Source: an uncultured Selenomonadales bacterium
Lineage (GTDB): Bacteria; Bacillota_C; Negativicutes; Selenomonadales; Selenomonadaceae
Length of the DNA: 9,550 nt
Assembly (NCBI GenBank): GCA_937916025.1
Contig: CALGGX010000231.1
Location: 1 to 9,550 of the forward strand
Reading direction: 5' to 3'
Below are positions 1-6,436 of the stretch, piece after piece. Position 1 is the stretch's first letter, and each line of letters begins with the position of its first letter. The notes beneath the pieces were generated by a model that saw only the letters and a program-made list of their open reading frames with translations, did no database searches and was not told the DNA's origin. The translations under genes and the position numbers were made by a program.

Positions 1-26
1 TTGCAAATGTTTTTGGAGGTGATCGA

Positions 27-1154
27 ATGAAGGCAATCGTGAACGGGCGTGTGATTTTGCCGAATACGGACGGCGATTTTTTTGTCGAGCAAACTTCGAT
101 TGCATTTGATGATCGGATCAGATCGATCGGATCGATCGGCGAAGTCGATGAAGTGATCGACGCGCGCGGAAATTTCGTCTCGCCCGGCTTCATCAACATA
201 CACATTCACGGTTGTGCGGGCGCGGATACGATGGACGACGCTCCGAACGCAATTTCGATCATGCGAGAGTTTTTGCCGAAGACGGGCGTGACTTCGTTTC
301 TGCCGACGACCATGACGATGCCGATCGAAAAAATCCATCGCGCGCTCGCTCGGATCAGATCCGAAATGTCGATCGACAACGGCGCAAAAATTCTCGGCGC
401 GCATCTCGAGGGACCTTTCATCAGCAAAAAATTCAAAGGGGCGCAGGCGGAAGAGAATATTCTCCGCGCGGATTTCGATCCGGTCTCGCCGTTCGTCGAC
501 GTGATCAAGATCATCACGGTTGCGCCGGAAGAATGCTCCGATGACTTCATCGATCAATGTTTGCAAAAAAAAATTATCGTATCGATCGGACACAGCGCGG
601 CGAATTACGAAACGGCGATTGCGGCGATCGATCGCGGCGCGCGGCATGTAACGCATCTTTTCAACGCGCAAACCGGCTTGCATCATCGACGCCCGGGCAT
701 TGTCGGAGCCGCCCTTGACTCGAATGCGATTGTCGAATTGATTGCCGATAACGTCCACGTCAATCCCGTCGTTCAGCGAATTGTCTCGAAGATCAAGCCG
801 CGCGGCGAGATTGTTTTGATTACGGACTCGCTTCGCGCATGCGGACTGGGTGACGGCGAGATTGAGTTCGGCGGGCAATCGGTGACGGTGCGCGGAACGC
901 TCGCAACACTTTCGGACGGAACAATCGCGGGGAGCATTGCGCCGATGAATGTCGTCGTGCGGAATTTCATTGAAAACAGCGGTTGGGCAATCGAGTCTGT
1001 TGTCGAATGCGTGACGAAAAATCCGGCGATTGAGCTCGGGCTTTACTCCGAACTCGGCTCGATCGAAGTCGATAAAGTCGCCGATCTTATTATCTTCGAT
1101 GATGCGCTCAACATTCGCGCGGCATTTATCGATGGCAGAAGGGAGGAATTTTGA
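27..1154 (+). CDS. nagA: N-acetylglucosamine-6-phosphate deacetylase
   Basis: This 375-residue cytoplasmic enzyme removes the acetyl group from GlcNAc-6-phosphate, giving glucosamine-6-phosphate and acetate in amino-sugar and peptidoglycan recycling. It has normal family length. The amidohydrolase landmarks are in order: the HxH metal site in NIHIHGCAGADTMDD (H59, H61), the metal ligand E128 in AHLEGPF, H189 in SIGHS, H210 in VTHLFNA, and the catalytic Asp D267 in LITDSLRACGLGDG. The C-terminal strand VADLIIFDDALNI rebuilds the composite domain. The HIHG form is the Bacillus-type metal site, unlike the QxN form of E. coli. The start is fixed by GGAGGT seven bases before ATG. It is the only clear enzyme gene on the + strand here. 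It is followed with one-base overlap by a small Asp-rich ORF. It holds a run of nine A at 565-573 and a GATC-rich stretch at 111-139. Confidence 0.95.
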   Translation: MKAIVNGRVILPNTDGDFFVEQTSIAFDDRIRSIGSIGEVDEVIDARGNFVSPGFINIHIHGCAGADTMDDAPNAISIMREFLPKTGVTSFLPTTMTMPIEKIHRALARIRSEMSIDNGAKILGAHLEGPFISKKFKGAQAEENILRADFDPVSPFVDVIKIITVAPEECSDDFIDQCLQKKIIVSIGHSAANYETAIAAIDRGARHVTHLFNAQTGLHHRRPGIVGAALDSNAIVELIADNVHVNPVVQRIVSKIKPRGEIVLITDSLRACGLGDGEIEFGGQSVTVRGTLATLSDGTIAGSIAPMNVVVRNFIENSGWAIESVVECVTKNPAIELGLYSELGSIEVDKVADLIIFDDALNIRAAFIDGRREEF

Positions 1155-1291
1155 TGGATATTTTCGGAAAGAAACCGCTTCAACCGCCGAAGAAAAACGC
1201 CACTCGACAACAAACCGATCGACTCGCTCGAGACGACGACGATCATGACTTCGATGACAATGACGGTGACGACGGGGATGGCGGCGATTGA
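1154..1291 (+). CDS. Small Asp-rich hypothetical protein coupled to nagA
   Basis: This 45-residue ORF starts at the ATG that shares its A with the nagA stop (TGATG), so translational coupling is likely. GGGAGG lies about seven bases upstream, inside the end of nagA. The N-terminal half is basic and polar (MDIFGKKPLQPPKKNATRQQ) and the C-terminal third is almost entirely Asp and Gly (for example DDDDHDFDDNDGDDGDGGD), with no membrane segment. I do not recognise a family. The acidic tail could bind cations or a basic partner, but that is a guess. The last 49 bases lie opposite the end of the convergent GT87-type gene, whose C-terminal Ser/Pro tail is the antisense reading of the Asp-rich codons. 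The good RBS and coupling argue for a real gene. The short length and overlap argue for caution. Confidence 0.5.
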   Translation: MDIFGKKPLQPPKKNATRQQTDRLARDDDDHDFDDNDGDDGDGGD

Positions 1292-2352
1292 TGCAAAAAA
1301 AATCCGGCGGCAATAAAGAGCAGACAGAAGATCGTCCTGACTTCGAGCCAATCTTCGAGTCGGAAGAGTTCGGCGATCACTCCGTCGTTTTCAATCAAAC
1401 CGAGTTCGAGTTGTCGTCGATGCCAAAACGCAACCGCCGTCCAAAAGACGATGCCGACGTGCAACGCGATGCCGAGCAGTTTCTTTTTCAATCTGAAACA
1501 GCTCATTGCGGGCAATGTCAACACGAAGAATTCATTAAAAAACGAGTACGACCAAAATGCCGACGCCAAACAAGTCGCGTCGACCGAGCGCAAGGCGTGA
1601 ATGAATGCCGCACCGAGGATCATGCTCGCCAACATTGCCGAATTCGGCGAGTCGATGAACAGAGTGAAGACGCCGGAAAATTGTGCTCCGCCGCCGACAT
1701 TTGCCTGCAGAAATTCCTGCAATAAAACAACGGGCGATCGCTCGACGACAATCGAGACGATTAACCACGACGCGAGATCGATTGTCGCCGCCGTCATCAG
1801 CAATTTAAATCGGCGTTGGAACAAAAACAAAATGCAGAATGCGAGGGCGATTTGCGGTTTGACCATGGCGAGGCTCAAAAGCACCGCCGCCGGAATCGGC
1901 AATTGCTCGGCAATCAAAACGCAAGTCAAAAGCATGGCGCAGATGATGGCACCGGCATTTCCCGTGAACATTGCGATTGCGAAGCTCGCCGGACACAAAA
2001 ACATGATCAGCGTCGACAGCTCGCGCGACTTCAGAAAGAACAGAAACGCCGTCAAGAGCAACCACATCAAATTCAAAACGATGAAAAGCGATTCGGCGGC
2101 GTCGAGACGCAAAAAACCGGCGTAAAAAAAATTGCCGAGCAACAACCCCCATGGCGCGGTTCCCCAGCCGCTCGGGATTGCTCCGAGTTCGGCGATTGCG
2201 GGCGTTTCGACTCCGATCAGCGGATACGGATCGATGCCGCGCAATGCGTAAGCGCACAATTGCCATTGCCCGACGAAGTCGTCAAAAAAAATGCCGCGAT
2301 CGATCAACAAGCCGATCGCAATCAAGTTCAAAATCAGAAGCAAGCCGGTCAT
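1243..2352 (-). CDS. GT87/DUF2029-like membrane glycosyltransferase (GT-C fold)
   Basis: This 369-residue protein is very hydrophobic, with roughly nine to eleven membrane segments, and looks like a polyprenyl-phosphate-sugar-dependent glycosyltransferase of the GT87/DUF2029 group. The first helix is followed by the acidic pair D24-D25 and then GIDPYPLIG (about 39-47), the typical first-loop motif region. Further on, LSLAMVKPQIALAF (about 159-172) matches the family's KPQ segment, followed by a basic QRRFK turn. The start chosen is the ATG at 2352, because AAGGA lies seven bases before it. An upstream in-frame ATG at 2403 has no RBS. Its ATG overlaps the TGA of the repeat ORF (ATGA), so it is probably the last gene of the run that begins with the 3D protein. 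The Ser/Pro-rich tail (about 354-369) is the part antisense to the small Asp-rich ORF. Acceptor and donor are unknown. A lipid-linked pentose is inferred from its neighbours. Confidence 0.78.
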   Translation of the reverse strand: MTGLLLILNLIAIGLLIDRGIFFDDFVGQWQLCAYALRGIDPYPLIGVETPAIAELGAIPSGWGTAPWGLLLGNFFYAGFLRLDAAESLFIVLNLMWLLLTAFLFFLKSRELSTLIMFLCPASFAIAMFTGNAGAIICAMLLTCVLIAEQLPIPAAVLLSLAMVKPQIALAFCILFLFQRRFKLLMTAATIDLASWLIVSIVVERSPVVLLQEFLQANVGGGAQFSGVFTLFIDSPNSAMLASMILGAAFIHALRSVDATCLASAFWSYSFFNEFFVLTLPAMSCFRLKKKLLGIALHVGIVFWTAVAFWHRRQLELGLIENDGVIAELFRLEDWLEVRTIFCLLFIAAGFFLHQSPPSPSSPSLSSKS

Positions 2353-2720
2353 AAAATCATCCTTGCGAATATTATTGATGTTGAAAGGAGGGCGCGAGTG
2401 CATATTGCCGCGCCGTAAATTGCAAATGCCGCGTTGACTTCCGCGACTTCAATTGCAAATGCCGAGCCGACTGCCGCGACTTCAATTGCAAACGCTGTTT
2501 CGTCTGCCGCGACTTCAATCGCAAATGCCGAGCCGACTGCCGCGACTTCAATTGCAAACGCCGTTTCGTCTGCCGCGTCTTCAATCGCCGAGCCGAGTGC
2601 CGCGACTTCAATTTCAATCGCCGAGCCGAGTGCCGCGAATTCAATCGGAACCGCCGAGCCGAGTGCCGCGCTGTCAATCGCAACCGCCGAGCCGACAGCC
2701 GCAACTTCAATCGCAAACAC
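2349..2720 (-). CDS. Repetitive Ala-rich ORF with 11-residue repeats (doubtful gene)
   Basis: This ORF fills the 396-base gap between the HAD and GT87-type genes. Its protein is built from about nine 11-residue units of consensus AFAIEVAAVGS, alternating in part with a variant carrying ADET in place of AVGS. Four observations favour coding in this frame. The codons resemble those of the neighbours (GTC, GCG, ATT, GAA). Most unit-to-unit differences are synonymous Ala changes or V/L/F/I swaps. The only length difference is a 6-base deletion. The stop TGA overlaps the GT87-type ATG as ATGA. Against it, no start has a good RBS. The GTG at 2720 is used here; TTG at 2774 and ATG at 2825 would overlap the HAD gene by 26 and 77 bases. 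Because the repeat has no stops in several frames on both strands, an open frame alone proves little. I recognise no family. A degenerate or non-coding repeat is a real alternative. Confidence 0.38.
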   Translation of the reverse strand: MFAIEVAAVGSAVAIDSAALGSAVPIEFAALGSAIEIEVAALGSAIEDAADETAFAIEVAAVGSAFAIEVAADETAFAIEVAAVGSAFAIEVAEVNAAFAIYGAAICTRALLSTSIIFARMIL

Positions 2721-2721
2721 C
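2415..2721. repeat. 33-bp direct tandem repeat array, about nine units
   Basis: Units begin near 2415, 2448, 2481, 2514, 2547, 2580, 2607, 2640, 2673 and 2706. All are 33 bases except the unit at 2580, which is 27 because it lacks six bases. The last unit is partial. On the + strand the shared core is TTCAATTGCAAA or TTCAATCGCAAA followed by a variable 12-base part and then TGCCGCGAC. Two versions of the middle exist: type A (GCCGAGCCGACT) and type B (GCTGTTTCGTCT). They alternate A-B-A-B over 2448-2579, so a 66-base pair of units was itself duplicated. The later units are all A-like. There are no unique spacers between copies. Confidence 0.95.
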
Positions 2722-2748
2722 GAATTCGTAATCGGCGCGCCGTCCCTT

Positions 2749-3342
2749 TCAAAGACGCGTCGAAAACTCGTCAATGTCGAGATACGAAACTCCCGCTCGG
2801 CGCGCGCATTCGCCGTCGCGATCATCCCGATCGCCGATGTAGAGAACTTCCGCGCGGTTCAATCCGAATTCGGCAATGATGTTATTCAGTCCGCGCGCGT
2901 CCGGTTTTAAGCAACCGATGATCGGATCGCCGCTCCAAAATGCCGCTGTCGGACGCAAGCCGATCGCCTGCAATTTCCGTTCGACGGGATAATCCGAATA
3001 CACGATGCACCTGCCGCCTTTTGATTGATGTTCGGCAATCGCCGCGAGAATTTTTTTCCGCCGCCAACGCCGAACACTCGGCAACGCGCGCTCGAGCATC
3101 CAATCGTCAATTATTTTTTGCGGAAGCAGATGATATTTCCGTTCCAATCGCGCGAAGTTTTCGTCGTCCGGCATCAGCCGTTCCCGATTGCACCGATACT
3201 CTCGGAGCAAAAGCAATTCATTCAAATGCCATGGTCGAAAAGCGAAATGCCATGCGAGTTTTGCCGCCATTTCCAAACGCACCGGCAGTTGCCGATACAG
3301 AGTGCCGTCGAGATCGAAAATCCATGTCCGAAAATTGTTCAT
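2749..3342 (-). CDS. HAD-superfamily phosphatase, probably acting on the UbiA product
   Basis: This 197-residue soluble HAD hydrolase has all four motifs. Motif I is WIFDLDGTLY (nucleophile D10, D12), motif II is S116 in CIVYSDYP, motif III is K146 in GCLKPD, and motif IV is the acidic group in YIGDRDDRDGECA (D171 onward). A helical cap lies between motifs I and II (about 20-100). The start is the ATG at 3342, which overlaps the UbiA stop as ATGA with GAGG five bases before it. Longer in-frame starts lie deep inside the UbiA gene. In mycobacterial arabinan synthesis and in rhizobial Nod-factor arabinosylation, a phosphatase acts next to a UbiA-type phosphoribosyltransferase to remove the 5-phosphate from polyprenyl-phosphoryl-phosphoribose. 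The same role is inferred here from the coupling. The HAD fold is certain, but the substrate is not. Confidence 0.85.
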   Translation of the reverse strand: MNNFRTWIFDLDGTLYRQLPVRLEMAAKLAWHFAFRPWHLNELLLLREYRCNRERLMPDDENFARLERKYHLLPQKIIDDWMLERALPSVRRWRRKKILAAIAEHQSKGGRCIVYSDYPVERKLQAIGLRPTAAFWSGDPIIGCLKPDARGLNNIIAEFGLNRAEVLYIGDRDDRDGECARRAGVSYLDIDEFSTRL

Positions 3343-4268
3343 TTGATCCTCACGAGTTCGCCCGAGACGAAGATTTTCAATTGCGGAATGTCGATCAACA
3401 TCAACGCCGCAAACAACACAATCAGAAACGCGCAACCGATCATCAGCGTCGTCTCGTGATACAATTTCTCCGGCTTCTGCACCGACGAGTCGTCTTTGAA
3501 CGACAGCAGGAAGTAATAGCAGAACAGTGCCATCAGAAACGGCATGAACAACACGAGCTCGACGCGATATTTAATCAGAAAAATGCCGATGAAGAATGCC
3601 GAACACATGGCATAAAAAAACGCGCCGGTAAGCAACGACCGCTCGGAATAAAATCGAAACGAACGCCGATACAGTCCGGCGAGTTTCGGATCGCCGATCA
3701 TTCTGAACTCGGCAAAACGTTTGATCGCCATCAAAAACGCGCCGAGCATCCAATAGCCGAGAATGATGCTGCTCGGCGGGAGTGCCCGATCGGTGATGAT
3801 GAACCAGCCGAGGAGCAGTCGGATCATGTTGTTGACGGACTCGCTCAACACGTCGAGGATCGCAATGTCTTTCGTGCGAAACGGCTTGACGTTGTAGAGC
3901 AACCCCATCAGCCATAACCAACATTCCGTCCAAAAAAACATGTCGTTGACTGCTTTGCCGAGCAACATTCCGACTACACTCAACGCAAACCACAACGTCC
4001 AAACAATTCTGCCGTCGACGTCTTCGCTGACGACCGCGCGGAATTTTTTTGTCGGATGGAATCGGTCGAACTCGGCGTCGAGATATTCGTTGATGACGTA
4101 ATTCGCCGAAGCGATCGCGCATGTTGACAGGAAGCCCTGTATCAGCACAAAAAAAATTGAACTGTCGAGAGTCGCGTCAGTCAACAGCAAGCCGCACGCG
4201 AGTCCCGGCAGTATGAACAGTTGCTTGATCCAATGGTCAAGCCGCATAATTCGGATATATTTTTTCAT
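3339..4268 (-). CDS. UbiA-family polyprenyl-phosphate phosphoribosyltransferase-like protein
   Basis: This 309-residue integral membrane protein has about eight or nine helices. The expected reaction is transfer of phosphoribose from PRPP to a polyprenyl phosphate. The N-terminus (RLDHWIKQLFILPG) corresponds to the family's short amphipathic start. The first Asp-rich motif is N60 EYLD AEFD RFHPTKKFR, with D64 and D68. The HPTKK-R part is characteristic of the decaprenyl-phosphate phosphoribosyltransferase branch rather than of quinone or heme prenyltransferases. The second conserved loop is YNVKPFRTKDIAILD (about 125-139), and KRFAEFRM (about 183-190) follows. Its ATG overlaps the stop of the 3D-domain gene as ATGA, with no clear RBS of its own, so translation should depend on re-initiation. 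The HAD gene follows with another ATGA overlap. The branch assignment rests on motif resemblance recalled from memory. Confidence 0.87.
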   Translation of the reverse strand: MKKYIRIMRLDHWIKQLFILPGLACGLLLTDATLDSSIFFVLIQGFLSTCAIASANYVINEYLDAEFDRFHPTKKFRAVVSEDVDGRIVWTLWFALSVVGMLLGKAVNDMFFWTECWLWLMGLLYNVKPFRTKDIAILDVLSESVNNMIRLLLGWFIITDRALPPSSIILGYWMLGAFLMAIKRFAEFRMIGDPKLAGLYRRSFRFYSERSLLTGAFFYAMCSAFFIGIFLIKYRVELVLFMPFLMALFCYYFLLSFKDDSSVQKPEKLYHETTLMIGCAFLIVLFAALMLIDIPQLKIFVSGELVRIK

Positions 4269-5419
4269 TCGATGATGTAAATTTCAAGTTGTTGACGACC
4301 GAAGTAAATCGCTTCTTCATGGGAGTCAAACGCAATATCGATTCTGTTGCCGACGATTGCGCCGCCGGTGTCATCGGCAATCGCCTCGCCGTAGCCCGGG
4401 ATATAAACGCGCGTGCCGAGCGGAATCACACTCGGATCGACGGCGATAATGCCCTTGCGAAGGAATGAGCCGCGCGCCGTATAAGAGCCGTTGCCGGGAT
4501 CATACGCGCTGTAAGCGGTTGCGTCGACATAAATTGTGCGTCCGTAACTGCGACTCTGCTCCGCTTCGTAATCAAGAACGTCTTCCCAAGTCGTGTCGGA
4601 AGTGTTGTAAGAAGCATCTTCGAGCGCGGCGTAAGTCATCAAACCGCAAACTCCGTCCGCCGGAAGCCCGACGCTTGCTTGGAATTGTTTCAACGCGCTG
4701 ACCGTTGCCGGTCCGCATTCGCCGTCCGCTCTGCCGCTCAAAAAGCCTTGCGCAATCAGTTTTTTCTGAACATCGACGACGCCTTCGCCATGCATGCCCG
4801 GCTTGACGACGCTTCCGATCGGTGCATAGACATCTTCACTGCTGCTCTTGCTTTCGGTGATTGATTTGGAACTCGACTTCACGGAACGTTTTGCGGGGGC
4901 CTTTGCGCTTTCAAACTGTTGCGCGGCGGCGGCGAGCATGTCGAGAGTTTGCGCGCCCGCAACTCCGTCCGCCTCGATCCCCGCATTCGCTTGAAAACTC
5001 TTAATCGCGTCGACGGTGCCGGAACCGCAAACTCCGTCCGCACTGCCGTCCATATAGCCCATCGCGATCAAAATGTTTTGAACCTCGGCAACATCGGAGC
5101 CGCTCGAGCCGAGTTTGATTGCATATCCGTCATTGACAATCTGCTCGCCGCCGCTCAACATGCTGAAGGTTTGATCGCCGCAGACACCGTCCGCCGTCAA
5201 ACCGACGCTCAATTGAAATGCTTTAATCGCTTCGGTCGTTCCTGCTCCGAAAAATCCGTCCGCTTCTCCGTCGAGCAAGCCCATTGAAATCAACATTGTC
5301 TGAACTTCGGCGACACGCTCGCCGTGATCGCCTTCCTGCAAGACTGCCGCCCGCCCGCGCGGATTGATGAATACTGCCAACGCGAAGACCAACGCCAGCG
5401 AGATCAGTCTCTTCATCAT
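4265..5419 (-). CDS. Secreted cell-wall protein: three PG_binding_1 domains plus C-terminal 3D domain
   Basis: This 384-residue protein is predicted to be exported and to bind and probably cleave peptidoglycan. A signal peptide covers about residues 1-24 (MMKRLISLALVFALAVF core, cleavage near GRAA). Three PG_binding_1 repeats follow at about 29-89, 102-165 and 206-266, each with the pattern G..V..VQ..L...G...G.ADG..G..T..A...FQ...G...DGV.G..T. A Ser/Lys-rich linker separates the second and third. The 3D domain (about 296-384) carries VDATAYSAYDPGNGSYTARG, the Asp-containing VDPSVIPLGTRVYIPGYG, ADDTGG (D349-D350) and RIDIAFDS (D361, D365), a fold related to the lytic transglycosylase MltA. The start is one of two adjacent ATGs (5419 or 5416). 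AGGAGG six bases before the first decides this over the TTG at 5440, which lies upstream of that RBS. The stop overlaps the UbiA-type start as ATGA. Confidence 0.92.
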   Translation of the reverse strand: MMKRLISLALVFALAVFINPRGRAAVLQEGDHGERVAEVQTMLISMGLLDGEADGFFGAGTTEAIKAFQLSVGLTADGVCGDQTFSMLSGGEQIVNDGYAIKLGSSGSDVAEVQNILIAMGYMDGSADGVCGSGTVDAIKSFQANAGIEADGVAGAQTLDMLAAAAQQFESAKAPAKRSVKSSSKSITESKSSSEDVYAPIGSVVKPGMHGEGVVDVQKKLIAQGFLSGRADGECGPATVSALKQFQASVGLPADGVCGLMTYAALEDASYNTSDTTWEDVLDYEAEQSRSYGRTIYVDATAYSAYDPGNGSYTARGSFLRKGIIAVDPSVIPLGTRVYIPGYGEAIADDTGGAIVGNRIDIAFDSHEEAIYFGRQQLEIYIIE

Positions 5420-5452
5420 CTGTTTCCTCCTCTTAATCAAATATTTTCCGTT

Positions 5453-5461
5453 ATGTTAGCA
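5453..5461 (-). promoter_or_regulatory. Candidate extended -10 element for the 3D-ubiA-HAD run
   Basis: On the minus strand the AT-rich gap before the 3D gene reads TGCTAACAT, an extended -10 of form TGnTAnnAT, about 34 bases before the ATG. No convincing -35 lies 16-18 bases upstream. It is the best candidate in the gap and is weak. Read-through from the upstream glycosyltransferase gene could also supply transcription. Confidence 0.3.
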
Positions 5462-5496
5462 TGTGTTTATGAAAAATATTTAAATAAGCGGGAGAA

Positions 5497-5523
5497 ATTG
5501 CCGAGATATCGGCGATTTTTTTT
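5497..5523. terminator. Stem-loop with T-run between the two minus-strand gene groups
   Basis: ATTGCCGA and TCGGCGAT pair as an 8-bp stem (one G-U) around a GATA loop, followed on the + strand by eight T. Read on the minus strand, where the adjacent genes lie, the stem is preceded by A8 and followed only by AATTTCT, a weak U-tract. It may act as a partly effective, possibly two-way terminator after the glycosyltransferase gene, whose stop it touches. Confidence 0.35.
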
Positions 5524-6412
5524 ATTGAACCCGGAAGAGAGGCTCGACAGATTTTTTCAAGGCTTGCAATTGAACATTGAGATTGAAAGGATCACCGACA
5601 TCGACGTAACCGCCGCCGCCGCTTGCCACATCATTTTGGCTCGCGAGTTTTTCTTGCGGCATCGCAAGCAATTGCTCCTTGGTCAAAGCGGCATCGGCTT
5701 TGTAATCTCGAGTCAAATTTTCCATCAGCGCATGTCCTTCGGCCGTGACGTTATTGAATGACGCGCGCGTTTTTTTATCGAAATCAAATCGGATACCGCT
5801 CATATGATGCATGCACAGCGAATTGAAATAATAAAATTTGTCGCGCATCGGATTAAACCGCAATGCCCGCAAATCGTCACAGTAGCACGGCAGATTATGA
5901 AACGGTGTCAACACGGAATCCGAACGCAATTCAAAAATGAACGGCACCGCCAATGTCGAAACATCTCGAAAGCGCAGTTCCGGAAAATGTCGATATTGAT
6001 AAATCGAGCAGGCAGAATGCGTAATGTGTTTTTCCGCAATGAACCGTTTCGCTTTTGCAAATTCGTCGGCGAAATAAAATTCGTCCGTATCCATCATCAT
6101 GCAGTGAGTGCAACCGTTTTGCTTCAGTTCATTCAAACCGAGAGTTTTCTTTTCAATCACGTATTGCGCCATTTTTGGACGATTGCCGAAATCTCCGAAC
6201 GGATATTCGATTGCGTTGTCGATCAGGCGTTTGTTTTTCAGATCGGCGAGCATCGGACGGACGAGCGGCGTACATTTATCGCCGAACCACGAATGCTCTT
6301 GAAAGACGACATTGATGTAATCAACATGTTTTCGGATTTGCAGTATCGAAAACGGGAGTAACTCCTCGCCGTCAAACAGCGAATATGTCACTCCAAACTT
6401 CATTGTTGCCAT
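5522..6412 (-). CDS. GT-A type glycosyltransferase (family 2-like), substrate unknown
   Basis: This 296-residue cytoplasmic protein begins MKFGVTYSLFDGEELLPFSI, the typical first strand and helix of GT-A glycosyltransferases that lack a membrane anchor. QIRKHVDYINVVFQEHSWFGD forms the second strand region. A DxD metal and nucleotide-sugar motif sits in CMMMDTDEFYFADEF (D108, D110). The second half has many aromatic residues and His (for example FHNLPCYCDDLRALRFNP and NSLCMHHMSGIRFDFDKK), as expected of an acceptor site. It has no signal peptide or membrane helix. AAAGGAG seven bases before ATG fixes the start. It lies 24 bases after the ArsAB-like gene and probably shares a transcript with kdsC. 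That context suggests a role in LPS or another surface glycan, but nothing in the sequence names the sugar. Confidence 0.78.
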   Translation of the reverse strand: MATMKFGVTYSLFDGEELLPFSILQIRKHVDYINVVFQEHSWFGDKCTPLVRPMLADLKNKRLIDNAIEYPFGDFGNRPKMAQYVIEKKTLGLNELKQNGCTHCMMMDTDEFYFADEFAKAKRFIAEKHITHSACSIYQYRHFPELRFRDVSTLAVPFIFELRSDSVLTPFHNLPCYCDDLRALRFNPMRDKFYYFNSLCMHHMSGIRFDFDKKTRASFNNVTAEGHALMENLTRDYKADAALTKEQLLAMPQEKLASQNDVASGGGGYVDVGDPFNLNVQLQALKKSVEPLFRVQ

Positions 6413-6436
6413 GCGATGGCTCCTTTCAAAAATGTT

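Noticed and set aside
565..573. Run of nine A in nagA as a phase-variation switch
   Set aside because: Runs of seven to nine A or T are common throughout this window in many genes (for example 1296, 2122, 2284, 9033). The nagA frame is intact, so nothing marks this one as special.
2353..2403. Longer N-terminus for the GT87-type protein, from ATG at 2403
   Set aside because: No RBS precedes it, the added residues are polar and sit before the first membrane helix, and the ATG at 2352 has AAGGA at good spacing.
2415..2721. CRISPR array
   Set aside because: The 33-base units are directly adjacent with no unique spacers of constant length, vary between copies, and no cas genes are nearby.
2349..2748. 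Pentapeptide-repeat or YadA-head-type repeat protein
   Set aside because: The 11-residue period and consensus AFAIEVAAVGS do not fit A(D/N)LXX pentapeptides or the 14-residue SVAIG-type YadA repeat.
2372..2752. Minus-strand Arg-rich frame (SARHLQLKSRQ repeats) starting at a TTG that overlaps the HAD stop
   Set aside because: It uses CGG, CAG and TTG codons unlike its neighbours and has no RBS. The other minus frame ends in the ATGA overlap with the next gene and has conservative substitutions.
2434..2910. + strand ORF reading TSIANAEPTAA repeats
   Set aside because: Its non-repeat half runs antisense through the end of the well-supported HAD gene. The repeat lacks stops in several frames, and the surrounding genes are all on the minus strand.
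5324..5761. + strand ORF across the gap between the 3D and glycosyltransferase genes
   Set aside because: It is antisense to both genes at its ends, has no RBS or domain features, and has codon use typical of a reverse-strand shadow.
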